Source: Arthrobacter sunyaminii
GTDB lineage: Bacteria > Actinomycetota > Actinomycetes > Actinomycetales > Micrococcaceae
Assembly (NCBI RefSeq): GCF_018866305.1
Contig: NZ_CP076456.1
Location: forward strand, 496,001 to 560,000
Length of the DNA: 64,000 bases
Direction of reading: 5' to 3'
Both the position numbers and the translations under genes were made by a program. Positions 10,620 through 19,069 of the stretch are shown one piece after another (positions within the stretch are counted from its first letter, which is position 1; the number at the start of each line of letters is the position of its first letter). The notes under the pieces were generated by a model that had not been told where the DNA came from, ran no database searches, and saw nothing but the letters and a program-made list of their open reading frames with translations.

Positions 10620-10847
10620 ATGGAACTCGTTCCCAACAACACCCTTATCTGCGCAAGCCCCGAAGACGGGAGACGGCTTGCCCTCGGTCTGGCAATGCAG
10701 ACCTCTTTCGCCATTCAGCCCGATGACCACGTGCAGAAAATTATCCGCGACGCCTATATGAACAACCCTGACGGCCTGATTGCCGCTGGTCATGTGGTGG
10801 CCATTGAGTTCGCCACCATTGCGGCCGCCAACAATTACTGGCGCTGA
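10620..10847 (+). CDS. Hypothetical 75-aa protein
   Basis: ATG 10620 is preceded by AGGACG. The product (MELVPNNTLICASPEDGRRL...ATIAAANNYWR) has no recognised domain, membrane span or cysteine pattern. Third codon positions are GC-rich like the neighbours, which supports real coding. It lies between gap and the convergent dienelactone hydrolase gene, whose stop is 9 bp beyond its own. Function unknown. Confidence 0.6.
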   Translation: MELVPNNTLICASPEDGRRLALGLAMQTSFAIQPDDHVQKIIRDAYMNNPDGLIAAGHVVAIEFATIAAANNYWR

Positions 10848-10855
10848 CTACAGGC

Positions 10856-11611
10856 CTAACGGTCCTGGCTCAGCGATTGGGCGAGGAATTCCAGCGTGCG
10901 GGCCCAGGCGTCGTCGGCGGCGTCCGAGTCGTAAGCAAACCGGTTGGTGTCATTGAAGAACGCATGGCCGGTGCCCGGATAGACATCCGCGGTGAAGTCG
11001 ATGCCTGCCTCGGTCATGGCTGCACCCAAATCGGGGAGCGTTTCCACAAGGTCGGTGTCCTGATCGCCGTAAAACGCCAGGACCGGGCAGCGGATGGCGG
11101 CCAGCTCGGCGACGGAATAATCGGCCCGGCCGTAGAAGGACACGCAGGCCTTCAGGCGCGGCTCCTGGACGGCGAGGGAGAGCGCGAAGGTTCCGCCCAT
11201 GCAGAAGCCAACGACGCCGATTTGTCCGTGGACGCCGGGGGAGGACTCCAGATACTCAAAGCAGGAGGAAACCCGTGCCGAGGCCTGGGCTGAAAAGTCC
11301 GGACTGCGGAACGGCGACATCAGAGCCCGCAGCTTCGGCTGTGCCGCGTGCCGCTGCTCCGGATCCGGATTGAAGAGTTGCTCACCGAGTTCCGTGGCCA
11401 CGTCATCAGTGATGCCGTTCTCGCCCAGCAGATCGGGGGCAACCGCAAGGTATCCCTGTTCGGCAAACCGGTCCGCCACGCTGCGGATCTGGCCAACCAG
11501 TCCCCACGCCTCGTGAATGACAATAACGCCGCCCCGAATATCTCCCTCCGGCCGGGAAACGTAGGAGTGAACCGCGGAGGAACCTGTGCCCATTTCAATC
11601 ATTTCGCCCAT
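10856..11611 (-). CDS. Dienelactone hydrolase family protein
   Basis: This is a 251-aa alpha/beta hydrolase. The nucleophile elbow is GFCMGG with cysteine in place of serine, as in dienelactone hydrolases; the acid is in YGDQDTD and the histidine in GTGHAFF. VIVIHEAWGL near the N-terminus carries the family's conserved Glu. The true substrate is not clear, since most family members annotated this way are not on a chlorocatechol pathway and no such genes are near. ATG 11611 is chosen; 11638 and 11602 are alternatives with no clear ribosome site separating them. Confidence 0.85.
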   Translation of the reverse strand: MGEMIEMGTGSSAVHSYVSRPEGDIRGGVIVIHEAWGLVGQIRSVADRFAEQGYLAVAPDLLGENGITDDVATELGEQLFNPDPEQRHAAQPKLRALMSPFRSPDFSAQASARVSSCFEYLESSPGVHGQIGVVGFCMGGTFALSLAVQEPRLKACVSFYGRADYSVAELAAIRCPVLAFYGDQDTDLVETLPDLGAAMTEAGIDFTADVYPGTGHAFFNDTNRFAYDSDAADDAWARTLEFLAQSLSQDR

Positions 11612-11772
11612 GCCGACACCCTGCCACAGGGAAGGCACGCCGGGCTAGGGATGCTGTGAGAGCAAGAAACCTTTTCGCACAGCGCCAACGTGCGTGGACC
11701 TTGACCCTGATCACCCTCGGGAGAAGGCTTAACCGCACGTTGGCACTTACCCCGCACCCCTCAGGAGCCCCC

Positions 11773-12729
11773 ATGCTGCGCATTCTCTCGATCGACGGCG
11801 GCGGGGTCCGCGGGATCATTCCGGTCATCTGGCTCACCCACTTGGAAAGGCGATCGGGGCAGCGGACTGCGGACCTCTTTGACCTCATAGTGGGCACCTC
11901 CGTCGGGGGCATGATTGCCCTGGCCCTGGCCTGCCCCCGCGACGGCGGGGCTCCGTACAGTGCAGCCGACCTCCGGCATCTGGATCTGGGCAGCGTCAAG
12001 AAGATCTTCCCCCGCCATACCGCAGCCCGCCCCAAGGCCGCACCCGGCACGGCGGCCTATTCCGCCGCACCGCTGCAGGAGTTTCTGCATAAGGTCATGG
12101 GTCACACCAAACTCTCCGAGGCTTACCGGCCAGTGGGCGTCGTGACGTGCGATCTCGTCCATACACAGGCTCTGCACTTCGCGGGCGGGGGATTGGACCA
12201 GTCACAGCTCGGTGATGCCGACATGGCGGTTGCTGCTCGGGCCACGGCATCGCTGCCGCGGTTTTTCCCGCCCGTCACCTTCACAGACCCCGGCGGGCAG
12301 GCGCGCGAGCTGGTGGACGGCGGGCTGGCCGCTGATGATCCGGCACTGGTGGCCTACACGCTGGGCCGGTCCCTGGCTGGGGCCGACGACGGCGTGTTGT
12401 TGGTTTCGCTGGGCACCGGAACCAGCCAAACCTCCTCGGGCCTGCTGCTGAGCTCGGAACAAACCAGCAGCACCGCAGACGTGCAGGGGATGGAACGGGA
12501 CTTTTCCATGGTCTACGAAGGGCCGGGACAGCTGGTCCGTGAGAGCCTGCGCCAGCTTCTGGGCGAGGACTACGTCCGGATCCAGACCAGCCTCCTTCCA
12601 GGCACGCATCACGCTTCCGACGACGCGAGCCCCAAAAACATCCTGGGACTGCTGGCTACCGCCGAGAAGATGGTTCTGGAGACTTCCTCCGAGCTGGAGC
12701 GGCTGGCGGAACTGCTGCAGGGCAGGTAA
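11773..12729 (+). CDS. Patatin-like phospholipase
   Basis: The 318-aa protein is a lipid acyl hydrolase of the patatin fold. It has the oxyanion glycine motif GGGVRG (9-14), nucleophile GTSVGG (Ser43) and catalytic DGG (Asp182), the Ser-Asp dyad of the family. There is no signal peptide, so it should be cytoplasmic. ATG 11773 has CAGGAG upstream; a longer frame from 11656 overlaps the neighbour's leader and is rejected. It is divergent from the dienelactone hydrolase and is followed by the ECF41-type promoter region. Its link to either is unproven. Confidence 0.9.
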   Translation: MLRILSIDGGGVRGIIPVIWLTHLERRSGQRTADLFDLIVGTSVGGMIALALACPRDGGAPYSAADLRHLDLGSVKKIFPRHTAARPKAAPGTAAYSAAPLQEFLHKVMGHTKLSEAYRPVGVVTCDLVHTQALHFAGGGLDQSQLGDADMAVAARATASLPRFFPPVTFTDPGGQARELVDGGLAADDPALVAYTLGRSLAGADDGVLLVSLGTGTSQTSSGLLLSSEQTSSTADVQGMERDFSMVYEGPGQLVRESLRQLLGEDYVRIQTSLLPGTHHASDDASPKNILGLLATAEKMVLETSSELERLAELLQGR

Positions 12730-12776
12730 CCCGGCGCTGCTCCCGATCTCGCTGGCCCCGGTGCGGGCCTCCCTGC

Positions 12777-12819
12777 TGTCACAAATGCGGGCTGTCACAA
12801 ATCCGGCCCGTCCGGTGTC
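12777..12819 (+). promoter_or_regulatory. ECF41-type promoter with duplicated -35 element
   Basis: TGTCACA occurs at 12777-12783 and again at 12793-12799, a 16-bp period imperfect repeat. The second copy is followed after exactly 16 nt by TGTC (12816-12819). The consensus known for ECF41 factors is TGTCACA near -35 and CGTC near -10, so one base differs. It precedes the FAD oxidoreductase/ECF41 sigma pair, which implies autoregulation. Confidence 0.6.
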
Positions 12820-12875
12820 CTATGTGTGAGCCGGCCGCGAGCCGGAGCGGCAGGTTTCAGGGACAGGAGAAGGAC

Positions 12876-14030
12876 ATGGGAACCACAGCAGTTGTCCTGG
12901 GCGGCGGATACGCGGGAGTCATGGCAGCCAATCGGCTCGCCGCCGCAGCACGGCCCGGACTCGACGTCGTGCTGGTAAGCCCGGGAGAGCGCTTCGTGGA
13001 GCGGATCCGGCTGCATGAGTATGCCGCCGGAGTCCGCAGTGATGCCACCGCCTCCTTTGAATCCGTGCTGCATCCGGCCATCCGACGGGTGCGGGACACG
13101 GCGGTGCGCATCGATGCTGCCGGCCGGTGTGTGCGGCTAGCCGGCGGCCGGCTGCTGAACTACGACTATTTGGTCTACGCAGTGGGATCAGGGGCCCTGA
13201 AGGTTCCGGAAGGTGCGCTCACCGTCCAACAGCTGGAGGGAGCCGAAGACACCCGCACGGCACTCGAGGCGCTGGCCCCGGGCGGCCGGGTTGCGGTGGT
13301 TGGCGCCGGGTTGACCGCCGTCGAAACGGCGGCGGAAATTGCCGCCCACCGAGGAGACCTGCACGTGCGCCTGCACACGGACGGTAATCCCCTCCCACAG
13401 GTGACAGCGGCCGCCCGCCGTGGTCTGGAACGGAGCCTTCGCCGCACAGCAGTGAAACTGCAGTCCGGCGTGCGGGTATCCGGGTCCGGTGATCCGCATC
13501 TGCGGCTTCAGGCCGACGTCGTGCTCTGGTGCACGGGTTTTGGAGTTCCGGATCTCGCCTCGGCCAGTGGGCTGCCGGTTGATCAGGAAGGCCGTCTGCT
13601 GCTGGACCCGAATCTGCAGGTGCCCGGGGAGGAACGGATTTACGGGGCCGGTGACGCCGCCGTGATTGCCAGCCCGGAGTACGCCTACCTGCGGATGAGC
13701 TGCGCGGCGGCGATGCCCATGGGTGCTGACGCGGCGGGAAACATCCTGCGCGGAATGGATGGGGCACCCGGCATCCGGCATGACAGCGGTTTCGGCGGCC
13801 AGTGCGTTAGTCTGGGCCGCAGCGACGGGCTGGTCCAGTTTGTCCGGGCGGATGACACCCCGGTCCGCGTTCACCTGCACGGCAGGTTGGCGGCGGTCCA
13901 GAAGGAGATTATCTGCCGGATGACGCTGCGCTGGATCCGCAGCGAAATCAAACGGAGCGGAGCATACACATGGCCCAAAGGTCTGCGGATGACGACGGCG
14001 GAGCAGACTCAGGCGCCGGCCGGACGGTGA
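12876..14030 (+). CDS. FAD-dependent NAD(P)H oxidoreductase (NDH-2/FSP1-like)
   Basis: This 384-aa pyridine nucleotide-disulfide-type flavoprotein has an N-terminal FAD-binding GGGYAGVMAAN, a second Rossmann motif VVGAGLTAVETAAEIA for NAD(P)H, and the FAD-contacting RIYGAGDAA. It lacks a redox-active CxxxxC pair, so it is more like NDH-2 or simple quinone/carotenoid oxidoreductases than a disulfide reductase. The start is ATG 12876 with AGGAGAAGG upstream. Its 3' end overlaps the ECF sigma gene by 61 bp, so they are one operon. An oxidoreductase neighbour is common for ECF41 factors. Confidence 0.85.
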   Translation: MGTTAVVLGGGYAGVMAANRLAAAARPGLDVVLVSPGERFVERIRLHEYAAGVRSDATASFESVLHPAIRRVRDTAVRIDAAGRCVRLAGGRLLNYDYLVYAVGSGALKVPEGALTVQQLEGAEDTRTALEALAPGGRVAVVGAGLTAVETAAEIAAHRGDLHVRLHTDGNPLPQVTAAARRGLERSLRRTAVKLQSGVRVSGSGDPHLRLQADVVLWCTGFGVPDLASASGLPVDQEGRLLLDPNLQVPGEERIYGAGDAAVIASPEYAYLRMSCAAAMPMGADAAGNILRGMDGAPGIRHDSGFGGQCVSLGRSDGLVQFVRADDTPVRVHLHGRLAAVQKEIICRMTLRWIRSEIKRSGAYTWPKGLRMTTAEQTQAPAGR

Positions 14031-14911
14031 GCCGCGACGCCGATTTCCTCGCCCACCGCGGCATGGTGTTCACCATCGCCTATGACGTCCTCGGGACCGT
14101 GGCGGATGCCGAGGACGTTGTCCAGGAAACCTATCTCCGGTGGCGGACGGTCCCCGATCCGGTACGCAACCCCCGGGCCTATCTGGCGCGGATCGCCACC
14201 CGGCAGGCGCTGAACACCGTCCGCTCCGCAGCCCGGCGGCGTGAGGACTATCCGGGGGAGTGGCTCCCCGAGCCGCTCCGCACCGGCGCCGGCGCAGACG
14301 GCCCCGCCACTCCGGAAACCGCTGCCCTGACCGCAGCCGAAGTTTCCACCGCCATGCTGGTGGTCCTGCAGACGCTGAGCGGACCGGAACGCGCGGGGTT
14401 CATCCTGCATGACGTGTTTGGGTTTGGTTATCCGGAAATTGCAGAGGCGTTGGAGTCCGGGCAGCCTGCTGTCCGGCAACTGGTGCACCGGGCACGGGAG
14501 CGGGTGGAGCGGGGCACACCGAAGACCCAGCCCGATCCCGCCGAGCACCGGGCCGCCGTCGGACGCTTCCTGGAAGCCACCATGACCGGATCGCTGCAGG
14601 CGCTGCTGGATGTGCTGGCCCCGGAGGTGGTGCTGCGTTCGGACGGCGGAGGCAAAGCCAGCGCCGCACTAAAGCCGGTGTCCGGACCGGAGAAGGTTGC
14701 GCGGCTGATGCTTGGGCTGGCCTCAAAGTATGCGGCCGGTGTCCTGCCGGAGTTCGTGGAACTGAACGGGCTGCCCGCCGTCGCCTTCCGGGAGGACGGA
14801 AGCGTCACCACCGTGTTCCAGCTAAGCCTGGTGAACGGACAGGTCCAGGAGATCTACGCAATGCGGAACCCGGACAAACTCGGGCAGCTGCAGGGGCCGC
14901 CTGTAGGCTGA
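13970..14911 (+). CDS. ECF41-family sigma factor with SnoaL-like C-terminus (SigJ type)
   Basis: The 313-aa protein has sigma2 (about 24-90, with [20 protein letters not shown]), sigma4 (about 125-183) and a fused SnoaL/NTF2-like extension (about 190-313). Three ECF41 signatures are visible: WLPEPL (98-103) in the linker, DGGGK (225-229) and NPDKL (300-304). In this group the extension replaces a separate anti-sigma factor and tunes activity. The start ATG 13970 lies inside the upstream oxidoreductase gene, which fits translational coupling. The promoter at 12777-12819 matches its expected recognition sequence. The stimulus is unknown. Confidence 0.92.
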   Translation: MAQRSADDDGGADSGAGRTVSRDADFLAHRGMVFTIAYDVLGTVADAEDVVQETYLRWRTVPDPVRNPRAYLARIATRQALNTVRSAARRREDYPGEWLPEPLRTGAGADGPATPETAALTAAEVSTAMLVVLQTLSGPERAGFILHDVFGFGYPEIAEALESGQPAVRQLVHRARERVERGTPKTQPDPAEHRAAVGRFLEATMTGSLQALLDVLAPEVVLRSDGGGKASAALKPVSGPEKVARLMLGLASKYAAGVLPEFVELNGLPAVAFREDGSVTTVFQLSLVNGQVQEIYAMRNPDKLGQLQGPPVG

Positions 14912-14916
14912 ATCGG

Positions 14917-15996
14917 GTGACTATTTCCTCGACTCCCAACCGCCGCTGGTCCGAAGACGCCATCCGGCGCATCGAGGCCGACAGCAACCGCTCTGCCGAC
15001 ACCCACCTGTTTGAGATTCCTGTTCCGGCGGGCTGGTCAGTGAAGGTGTACCTCAAGGACGAGTCCACCCACCGCACCGGAAGCCTCAAGCACCGGCTCG
15101 CGAGGTCACTGTTCCTCTTTGGACTGGTCAACGGCTGGATCACCCGGGGCATGCCCATCGTGGAGGCCTCCAGCGGGTCCACCGCCGTGTCCGAAGCCTA
15201 CTTCGCCCAGCTGCTGGACCTTCCGTTTGTGGCCGTCATGCCGCGCAGCACCAGTGCTGAGAAAATCGCGTTGATCGAGCAGTACAAGGGCACCTGCCAC
15301 TTCGTGGATGATCCGTCGCAGGTGTATGCGGCTGCCGAAGAGATTGCCCGCAGCACCGGCGGCCATTACATGGACCAGTTCACCTACGCCGAACGTGCCA
15401 CCGACTGGCGCGGCAACAACAACATCGCCGAATCCATGTTTGGTCAGCTGAAACTCGAGGACTCCCCGGTGCCCGAGTGGATTGTGGTGGGCGCAGGAAC
15501 CGGGGGCACCAGTGCGACGATCGGCCGCTACATCCGCTACCACCGCCATGGAACCCGGCTGGCCGTCGTGGACCCGGAGAACTCGGCGTTCTTCCCTGCC
15601 TGGCACAATCCGGGGGCTCCCGCCGTCGGCGGTCCGTCCCGGATCGAAGGCATCGGCAGGCCGCGGCTGGAACCCAGCTTCGTGCCCGCGGTCATTGACC
15701 ACATGATCCAGGTGCCGGACGCCGCATCGGTTGCCGCGGCGCGGCACCTGCGGGAAACAGCAGGTCTCCACGCCGGCCCCTCGACCGGAACCAACCTCTG
15801 GGGAGTGTGGCAGCTGGGAGCGCAGATGGAGGCCGAAGGCCGGGCGGGGAGCATCGTTTCGCTGATGTGTGATTCGGGGGACCGGTATGCCGCCTCCTAC
15901 GGCGACGACGAGTGGCTCGCTTCCCGGGGACTGGATCCGGCGCCCGCGGCGGCTTTGCTGACGAAGCTGTTTGAGGCCGGCCGCTGGCCCGCCTAA
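14917..15996 (+). CDS. cds1: PLP-dependent cysteine synthase-family protein, L-cysteine desulfhydrase Cds1-like
   Basis: This 359-aa fold-type II PLP enzyme has the Schiff-base lysine in [10 protein letters not shown] (Lys58), SSGST and the phosphate-cradle [17 protein letters not shown]. It closely resembles the mycobacterial Rv3684/Cds1 group, reported to release H2S from cysteine, rather than CysK/CysM. GTG 14917 is only 7 nt downstream of TAGGCT (14904-14909), so it may also be expressed as a leaderless mRNA, besides readthrough from the sigma gene 5 bp upstream. Its stop overlaps that of the convergent gene (CTAA at 15993-15996). Confidence 0.86.
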   Translation: MTISSTPNRRWSEDAIRRIEADSNRSADTHLFEIPVPAGWSVKVYLKDESTHRTGSLKHRLARSLFLFGLVNGWITRGMPIVEASSGSTAVSEAYFAQLLDLPFVAVMPRSTSAEKIALIEQYKGTCHFVDDPSQVYAAAEEIARSTGGHYMDQFTYAERATDWRGNNNIAESMFGQLKLEDSPVPEWIVVGAGTGGTSATIGRYIRYHRHGTRLAVVDPENSAFFPAWHNPGAPAVGGPSRIEGIGRPRLEPSFVPAVIDHMIQVPDAASVAAARHLRETAGLHAGPSTGTNLWGVWQLGAQMEAEGRAGSIVSLMCDSGDRYAASYGDDEWLASRGLDPAPAAALLTKLFEAGRWPA

Positions 15997-16472
15997 GAAG
16001 CCTGGGGTGCGCTCGCGCCGGGTTGGCCGCCCATGTCCTTCTCAGCGGTGCTTATCAGCTTTTCCTCATCGTCACGGACGTCAACCGGGCGCTTGCCCTG
16101 CAGGGAAGGGTTGGGGCTGTAGAACCACAGGGCAACCTGCTCGTCCTTCCAGCCGGCCCAACGCCCCATGCGGACTACGTCCTTGACCGCCGGGACGGTG
16201 CGGCCGCCGGGTTCGTCAAACTGGAAACCCGGATACAGGAATGTTCCACCGCGCTGCACTGCCAGGACCCGCCCTTTGCCGGTCAGCCGTCCGGCCCGGA
16301 GGTTGGGTCCGTAACCGAATCCGAGCCGTTCAGCGGCTTCGGAGATGGTGTAAAGGCCGTGTTCCTGCCGCATGGCTCGCCACAGCGCCTCGGCCTTCTT
16401 TCCTGAGGGGATCGAAGGGATGGCGCCGGTCGGATGGGAACTGTGCCGCCGGTGGGTGTCGCGGTCGCTCAT
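15993..16472 (-). CDS. DNA-binding protein with MbcA/ParS/Xre-like antitoxin C-terminal region
   Basis: The 159-aa protein has a possible helix-turn-helix at about 40-75 ([24 protein letters not shown]) and a C-terminal part with [17 protein letters not shown] followed by [13 protein letters not shown]. This resembles the end of MbcA/ParS/Xre antitoxins (pattern WL..PNp.L.g..PidlL). No RES-type toxin gene is adjacent, so it may be an orphan or a regulator using the same fold. TACCGT lies 6 nt before ATG 16472, a leaderless-promoter geometry. It converges on the Cds1-like gene with overlapping stops. The domain call is tentative. Confidence 0.55.
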   Translation of the reverse strand: MSDRDTHRRHSSHPTGAIPSIPSGKKAEALWRAMRQEHGLYTISEAAERLGFGYGPNLRAGRLTGKGRVLAVQRGGTFLYPGFQFDEPGGRTVPAVKDVVRMGRWAGWKDEQVALWFYSPNPSLQGKRPVDVRDDEEKLISTAEKDMGGQPGASAPQAS

Positions 16473-16609
16473 AATTCAACGGTACAACCGCCGCGGGCCC
16501 TGAGGCAGAGCTCGCAGCTCCCGCAGGTCCGGCAGGAGGAAAGCTCTTTCATGAGCGCGGCTGAACAGCCAAATAGGTTCTGCCCGCCTCCAGCTGGGAT
16601 TATGGAAAC

Positions 16610-17029
16610 ATGCGAACACTCAGCCACCAGGAAGCCACCCGACTTGCGGAGCAGACAGCGGCCGTGGCTGAGGCCCACATCCCCTACGGGTCCGGACTGG
16701 GTGCACCGGCATCCTTTACACTGGCCTGGCTGATGGCGGGCGCGGGCATTGAGGACATCCGCGTGGCCAGCGGTAGCTCAGGCATGGGGGACCACTTCTG
16801 GATTGAGACGGCCCAATGGCGGATCGATCCGACGTTGCGCCAGTTTTCCCATCTGAAGCACCGTTCGCTGGTGGAGCCGGTGACGGAGGCCGGGAGCTTC
16901 GAAGCGCTCAAGTACCACAACGTTCCGGCTTCCCGGGAGGAAGCGGTGCGCGAGGTCTCCTACGGTTTCCGGAACGCCGTTGAAACCGAGGCATTCGTCA
17001 ATGAGATGACGGCGGCCGTCAGCTTCTGA
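16610..17029 (+). CDS. Hypothetical protein, possible inactive transglutaminase-like fold
   Basis: The 139-aa product is soluble and has no signal peptide. The segment GMGDHFWIETAQWRIDPTLRQF resembles the His...Asp part of transglutaminase/papain-like domains. The upstream helix where a catalytic Cys would sit reads APASFTLAWLMAGAGI, with no cysteine; the protein has no cysteine at all. If the fold is right it would be non-enzymatic. ATG 16610 has GGGA about 9 nt upstream. It overlaps nothing and its codon use matches the neighbours. Function unknown. Confidence 0.65.
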   Translation: MRTLSHQEATRLAEQTAAVAEAHIPYGSGLGAPASFTLAWLMAGAGIEDIRVASGSSGMGDHFWIETAQWRIDPTLRQFSHLKHRSLVEPVTEAGSFEALKYHNVPASREEAVREVSYGFRNAVETEAFVNEMTAAVSF

Positions 17030-17041
17030 CGCCCTGCATCC

Positions 17042-17614
17042 CTAACCTGTGAAGCCGGCCTGCCGGATGCCGTAGCGCAGGAACACCACCCCGTTGCCGA
17101 ACCGGCGCTCGTCGAGCAGTTCAAGGTCCAGCCGCAGTCCGTCCGGCAGGAAGGGCTTCCCGCCTCCGACGACGACGGGGGAGAGCAGCTGGTGCAGCTC
17201 GTCCACCAACCCTGCCTGCAGCGCCTGTGCCGCCAGGGTGGGGCCGCCGACTGTGAGATCCCGGTCGGCACTTTCTTTGAGCCGGCGTAGGGCCTCAGGG
17301 TCGAAGGTCCGCTCCAACCGGGTGTTGGAGGTGCTGATGGCGGGCAGCGTGCGGGAAAAGACGATCTTGTCCGCAGCCTTCCAGATGCCGGCGTAATCCT
17401 GAATCACGGCCGGCTCCCCGGCTACGGGCATGGTCTCCCACGCAGACATCACCTCGTACAGCTTTCGTCCGTAGAGCTGAGTTCCGATCCTCCGTTCCAA
17501 ATCATTGACGAAGGCATGAACTTCTTCGTCCGGCATGCTCCAGTCGAACTGCCCGTCCTCATCAGCGACGTAGCCGTCAAGCGAAGTAATGCAGGTGTAC
17601 ACCAAACGTCCCAT
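17042..17614 (-). CDS. Dihydrofolate reductase-family protein (RibD C-terminal domain)
   Basis: This 190-aa single-domain protein begins RLVYTCITSLDGYVADEDG, the usual opening of stand-alone RibD_C/YyaP-type reductases. It has LYGRKLYEVM, a DLTVGGPTLAAQALQAGLVDE nucleotide-binding stretch and a SPVVVGGGKPFLP end motif. These proteins are NADPH-dependent reductases with mostly unknown substrates; true folate reduction is unlikely. ATG 17614 has GGGAGG upstream. It converges with the hypothetical gene at 16610 and is divergent from the mannoside operon. Confidence 0.88.
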   Translation of the reverse strand: MGRLVYTCITSLDGYVADEDGQFDWSMPDEEVHAFVNDLERRIGTQLYGRKLYEVMSAWETMPVAGEPAVIQDYAGIWKAADKIVFSRTLPAISTSNTRLERTFDPEALRRLKESADRDLTVGGPTLAAQALQAGLVDELHQLLSPVVVGGGKPFLPDGLRLDLELLDERRFGNGVVFLRYGIRQAGFTG

Positions 17615-17651
17615 GCTGTGCCTCCCGACACCGGTGCCGATGTGTCAATGA

Positions 17652-17680
17652 TTGAGGAAAGCCCGGCGGTGTACTAGCGT
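17652..17680 (+). promoter_or_regulatory. Candidate promoter of the mannoside operon
   Basis: TTGAGG (17652-17657), 17 nt, TAGCGT (17675-17680), about 54 bp ahead of the binding-protein start. It is a fair match to the housekeeping consensus; no clear operator was found next to it. Confidence 0.4.
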
Positions 17681-17733
17681 CGGGCGCACCACGGGCCGGG
17701 TCCGCCGTGGAACCCGTGGATCAAAGGAGAACC

Positions 17734-19062
17734 ATGCGAGGGATAACCAAGACCGTGATTGCAGCCGCGGCAATAAGTTTGGCGCTGACCGGCTGCTCCG
17801 GAGACGATACAGCTGACGGCTCGCAGACCCTGAGGATCGTTTACAAGAACGCCGACGCGGCCCCTCTGGTAGCCCTGATGGAGAACGTCAAAGAGGAGTT
17901 TGAAGCGGCCAACGAGGGTGTAACGGTTGAGCTGGCGCCCATTGAGGGAAACGATGAGGACTATGCCACCAAACTGGCCTTGTCCCAGCGCTCACCTGAC
18001 ACCGCTCCCGATGTCTTTGTGGAGGATTCCTTCAAGCTCCGTGCTGACGTTGACGCGGGCTATGTGCTGCAGCTGGACGATTATCTGTCCGATTGGGAGG
18101 ACTGGGACAGCTTCAACGAAACGGCCAAGCAGGCGGGCTTGGCCGACGACGGCGGCACCTATGCGATCCCGCTGGAAACGGACACCCGCGTGATTTGGTA
18201 CAACAAGAATGTATTGGGTGCGGCGGGTATTGAGCTTCCGTGGCAGCCGGAAAGCTGGGATGACCTCCTGACCATGGCACGCACCGTGAAGGACTCCAAC
18301 CCCGACGTCATCCCCTTCAGCATGTATGCCGGCACCATGCAGAGTTTCTATGAGCTCCTCTACGGGACTGAGGGTGGAACCCTCTATGACGCTGACGAGC
18401 AGAAATGGGTCACCGGGTCCCAGGGCTTCATCGATTCCCTTGCGTTTCTGAAGACCATTTATGACGAGGGGCTGGCGGTCACCCCGGCGCAGGCCCTGGA
18501 TGCGAATATCTGGCAGCCCATCGTGGGAGAGATGCTTCCGCAGGACCGCATGGGTGCCACGGTGGAGGGCTCCTATGCGCCGCAGTTCTGGCAGCCGGGA
18601 GGACAGTTTGAATGGCCCGAGTACAGCGAGGTTATGGCCACGGCACCGTTTCCCACCCAGAACGGGCAGAAGCCCGGTGCAGTCAACATGTCCGGCGGGT
18701 GGACCCTGGCGGTGGGGGCCGGAACAGAAGAGCCGGAGCTGGCCGCTGATTTCGTAAAAATGGCCCTGAGCTACGAGAACTCCCTGGAGTACACCGTGGA
18801 CAGTTCCAAGATTGCCGTACGGACCGACGTCGCAGAGGCCCCGGAATACCTGGACATGAATCCCTTTGCCTCCGAGGTCACGGAGGTGCTTGACGTCAGC
18901 AATTACCGCCCGGCAACGTCCGATTTCGCCGAGATCGATGCCGCTGTCCTCACAGCCACCCAGGAAGTGGTGGCCGGCGGCAAATCTCCGGAAGAGGCGG
19001 CGGCCGCCTATGACGAGACACTGACCAAGATAGTCGGTGACGAATTCGTGGTTGAGAAGTAG
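17734..19062 (+). CDS. Sugar ABC transporter substrate-binding lipoprotein
   Basis: This 442-aa family-1 extracellular solute-binding protein has a lipoprotein signal peptide with lipobox LTGC (Cys21), then a mature domain that captures a carbohydrate outside the membrane. ATG 17734 has AAAGGAG upstream. It is the first gene of an operon with two permeases and a GH38 alpha-mannosidase, so the ligand is probably a mannoside or manno-oligosaccharide; this rests on context alone. There is no ATPase gene in the operon. Confidence 0.9.
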   Translation: MRGITKTVIAAAAISLALTGCSGDDTADGSQTLRIVYKNADAAPLVALMENVKEEFEAANEGVTVELAPIEGNDEDYATKLALSQRSPDTAPDVFVEDSFKLRADVDAGYVLQLDDYLSDWEDWDSFNETAKQAGLADDGGTYAIPLETDTRVIWYNKNVLGAAGIELPWQPESWDDLLTMARTVKDSNPDVIPFSMYAGTMQSFYELLYGTEGGTLYDADEQKWVTGSQGFIDSLAFLKTIYDEGLAVTPAQALDANIWQPIVGEMLPQDRMGATVEGSYAPQFWQPGGQFEWPEYSEVMATAPFPTQNGQKPGAVNMSGGWTLAVGAGTEEPELAADFVKMALSYENSLEYTVDSSKIAVRTDVAEAPEYLDMNPFASEVTEVLDVSNYRPATSDFAEIDAAVLTATQEVVAGGKSPEEAAAAYDETLTKIVGDEFVVEK

Positions 19063-19069
19063 CTCGGGC

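Noticed and set aside
16551..16733. 60-codon plus-strand frame with a very good AGGAGG ribosome site
   Set aside because: It is rich in rare codons (AGG, AGA, CCC), overlaps the better frame at 16610, and its protein is Arg/Pro-rich. The AGGAGG may be chance.
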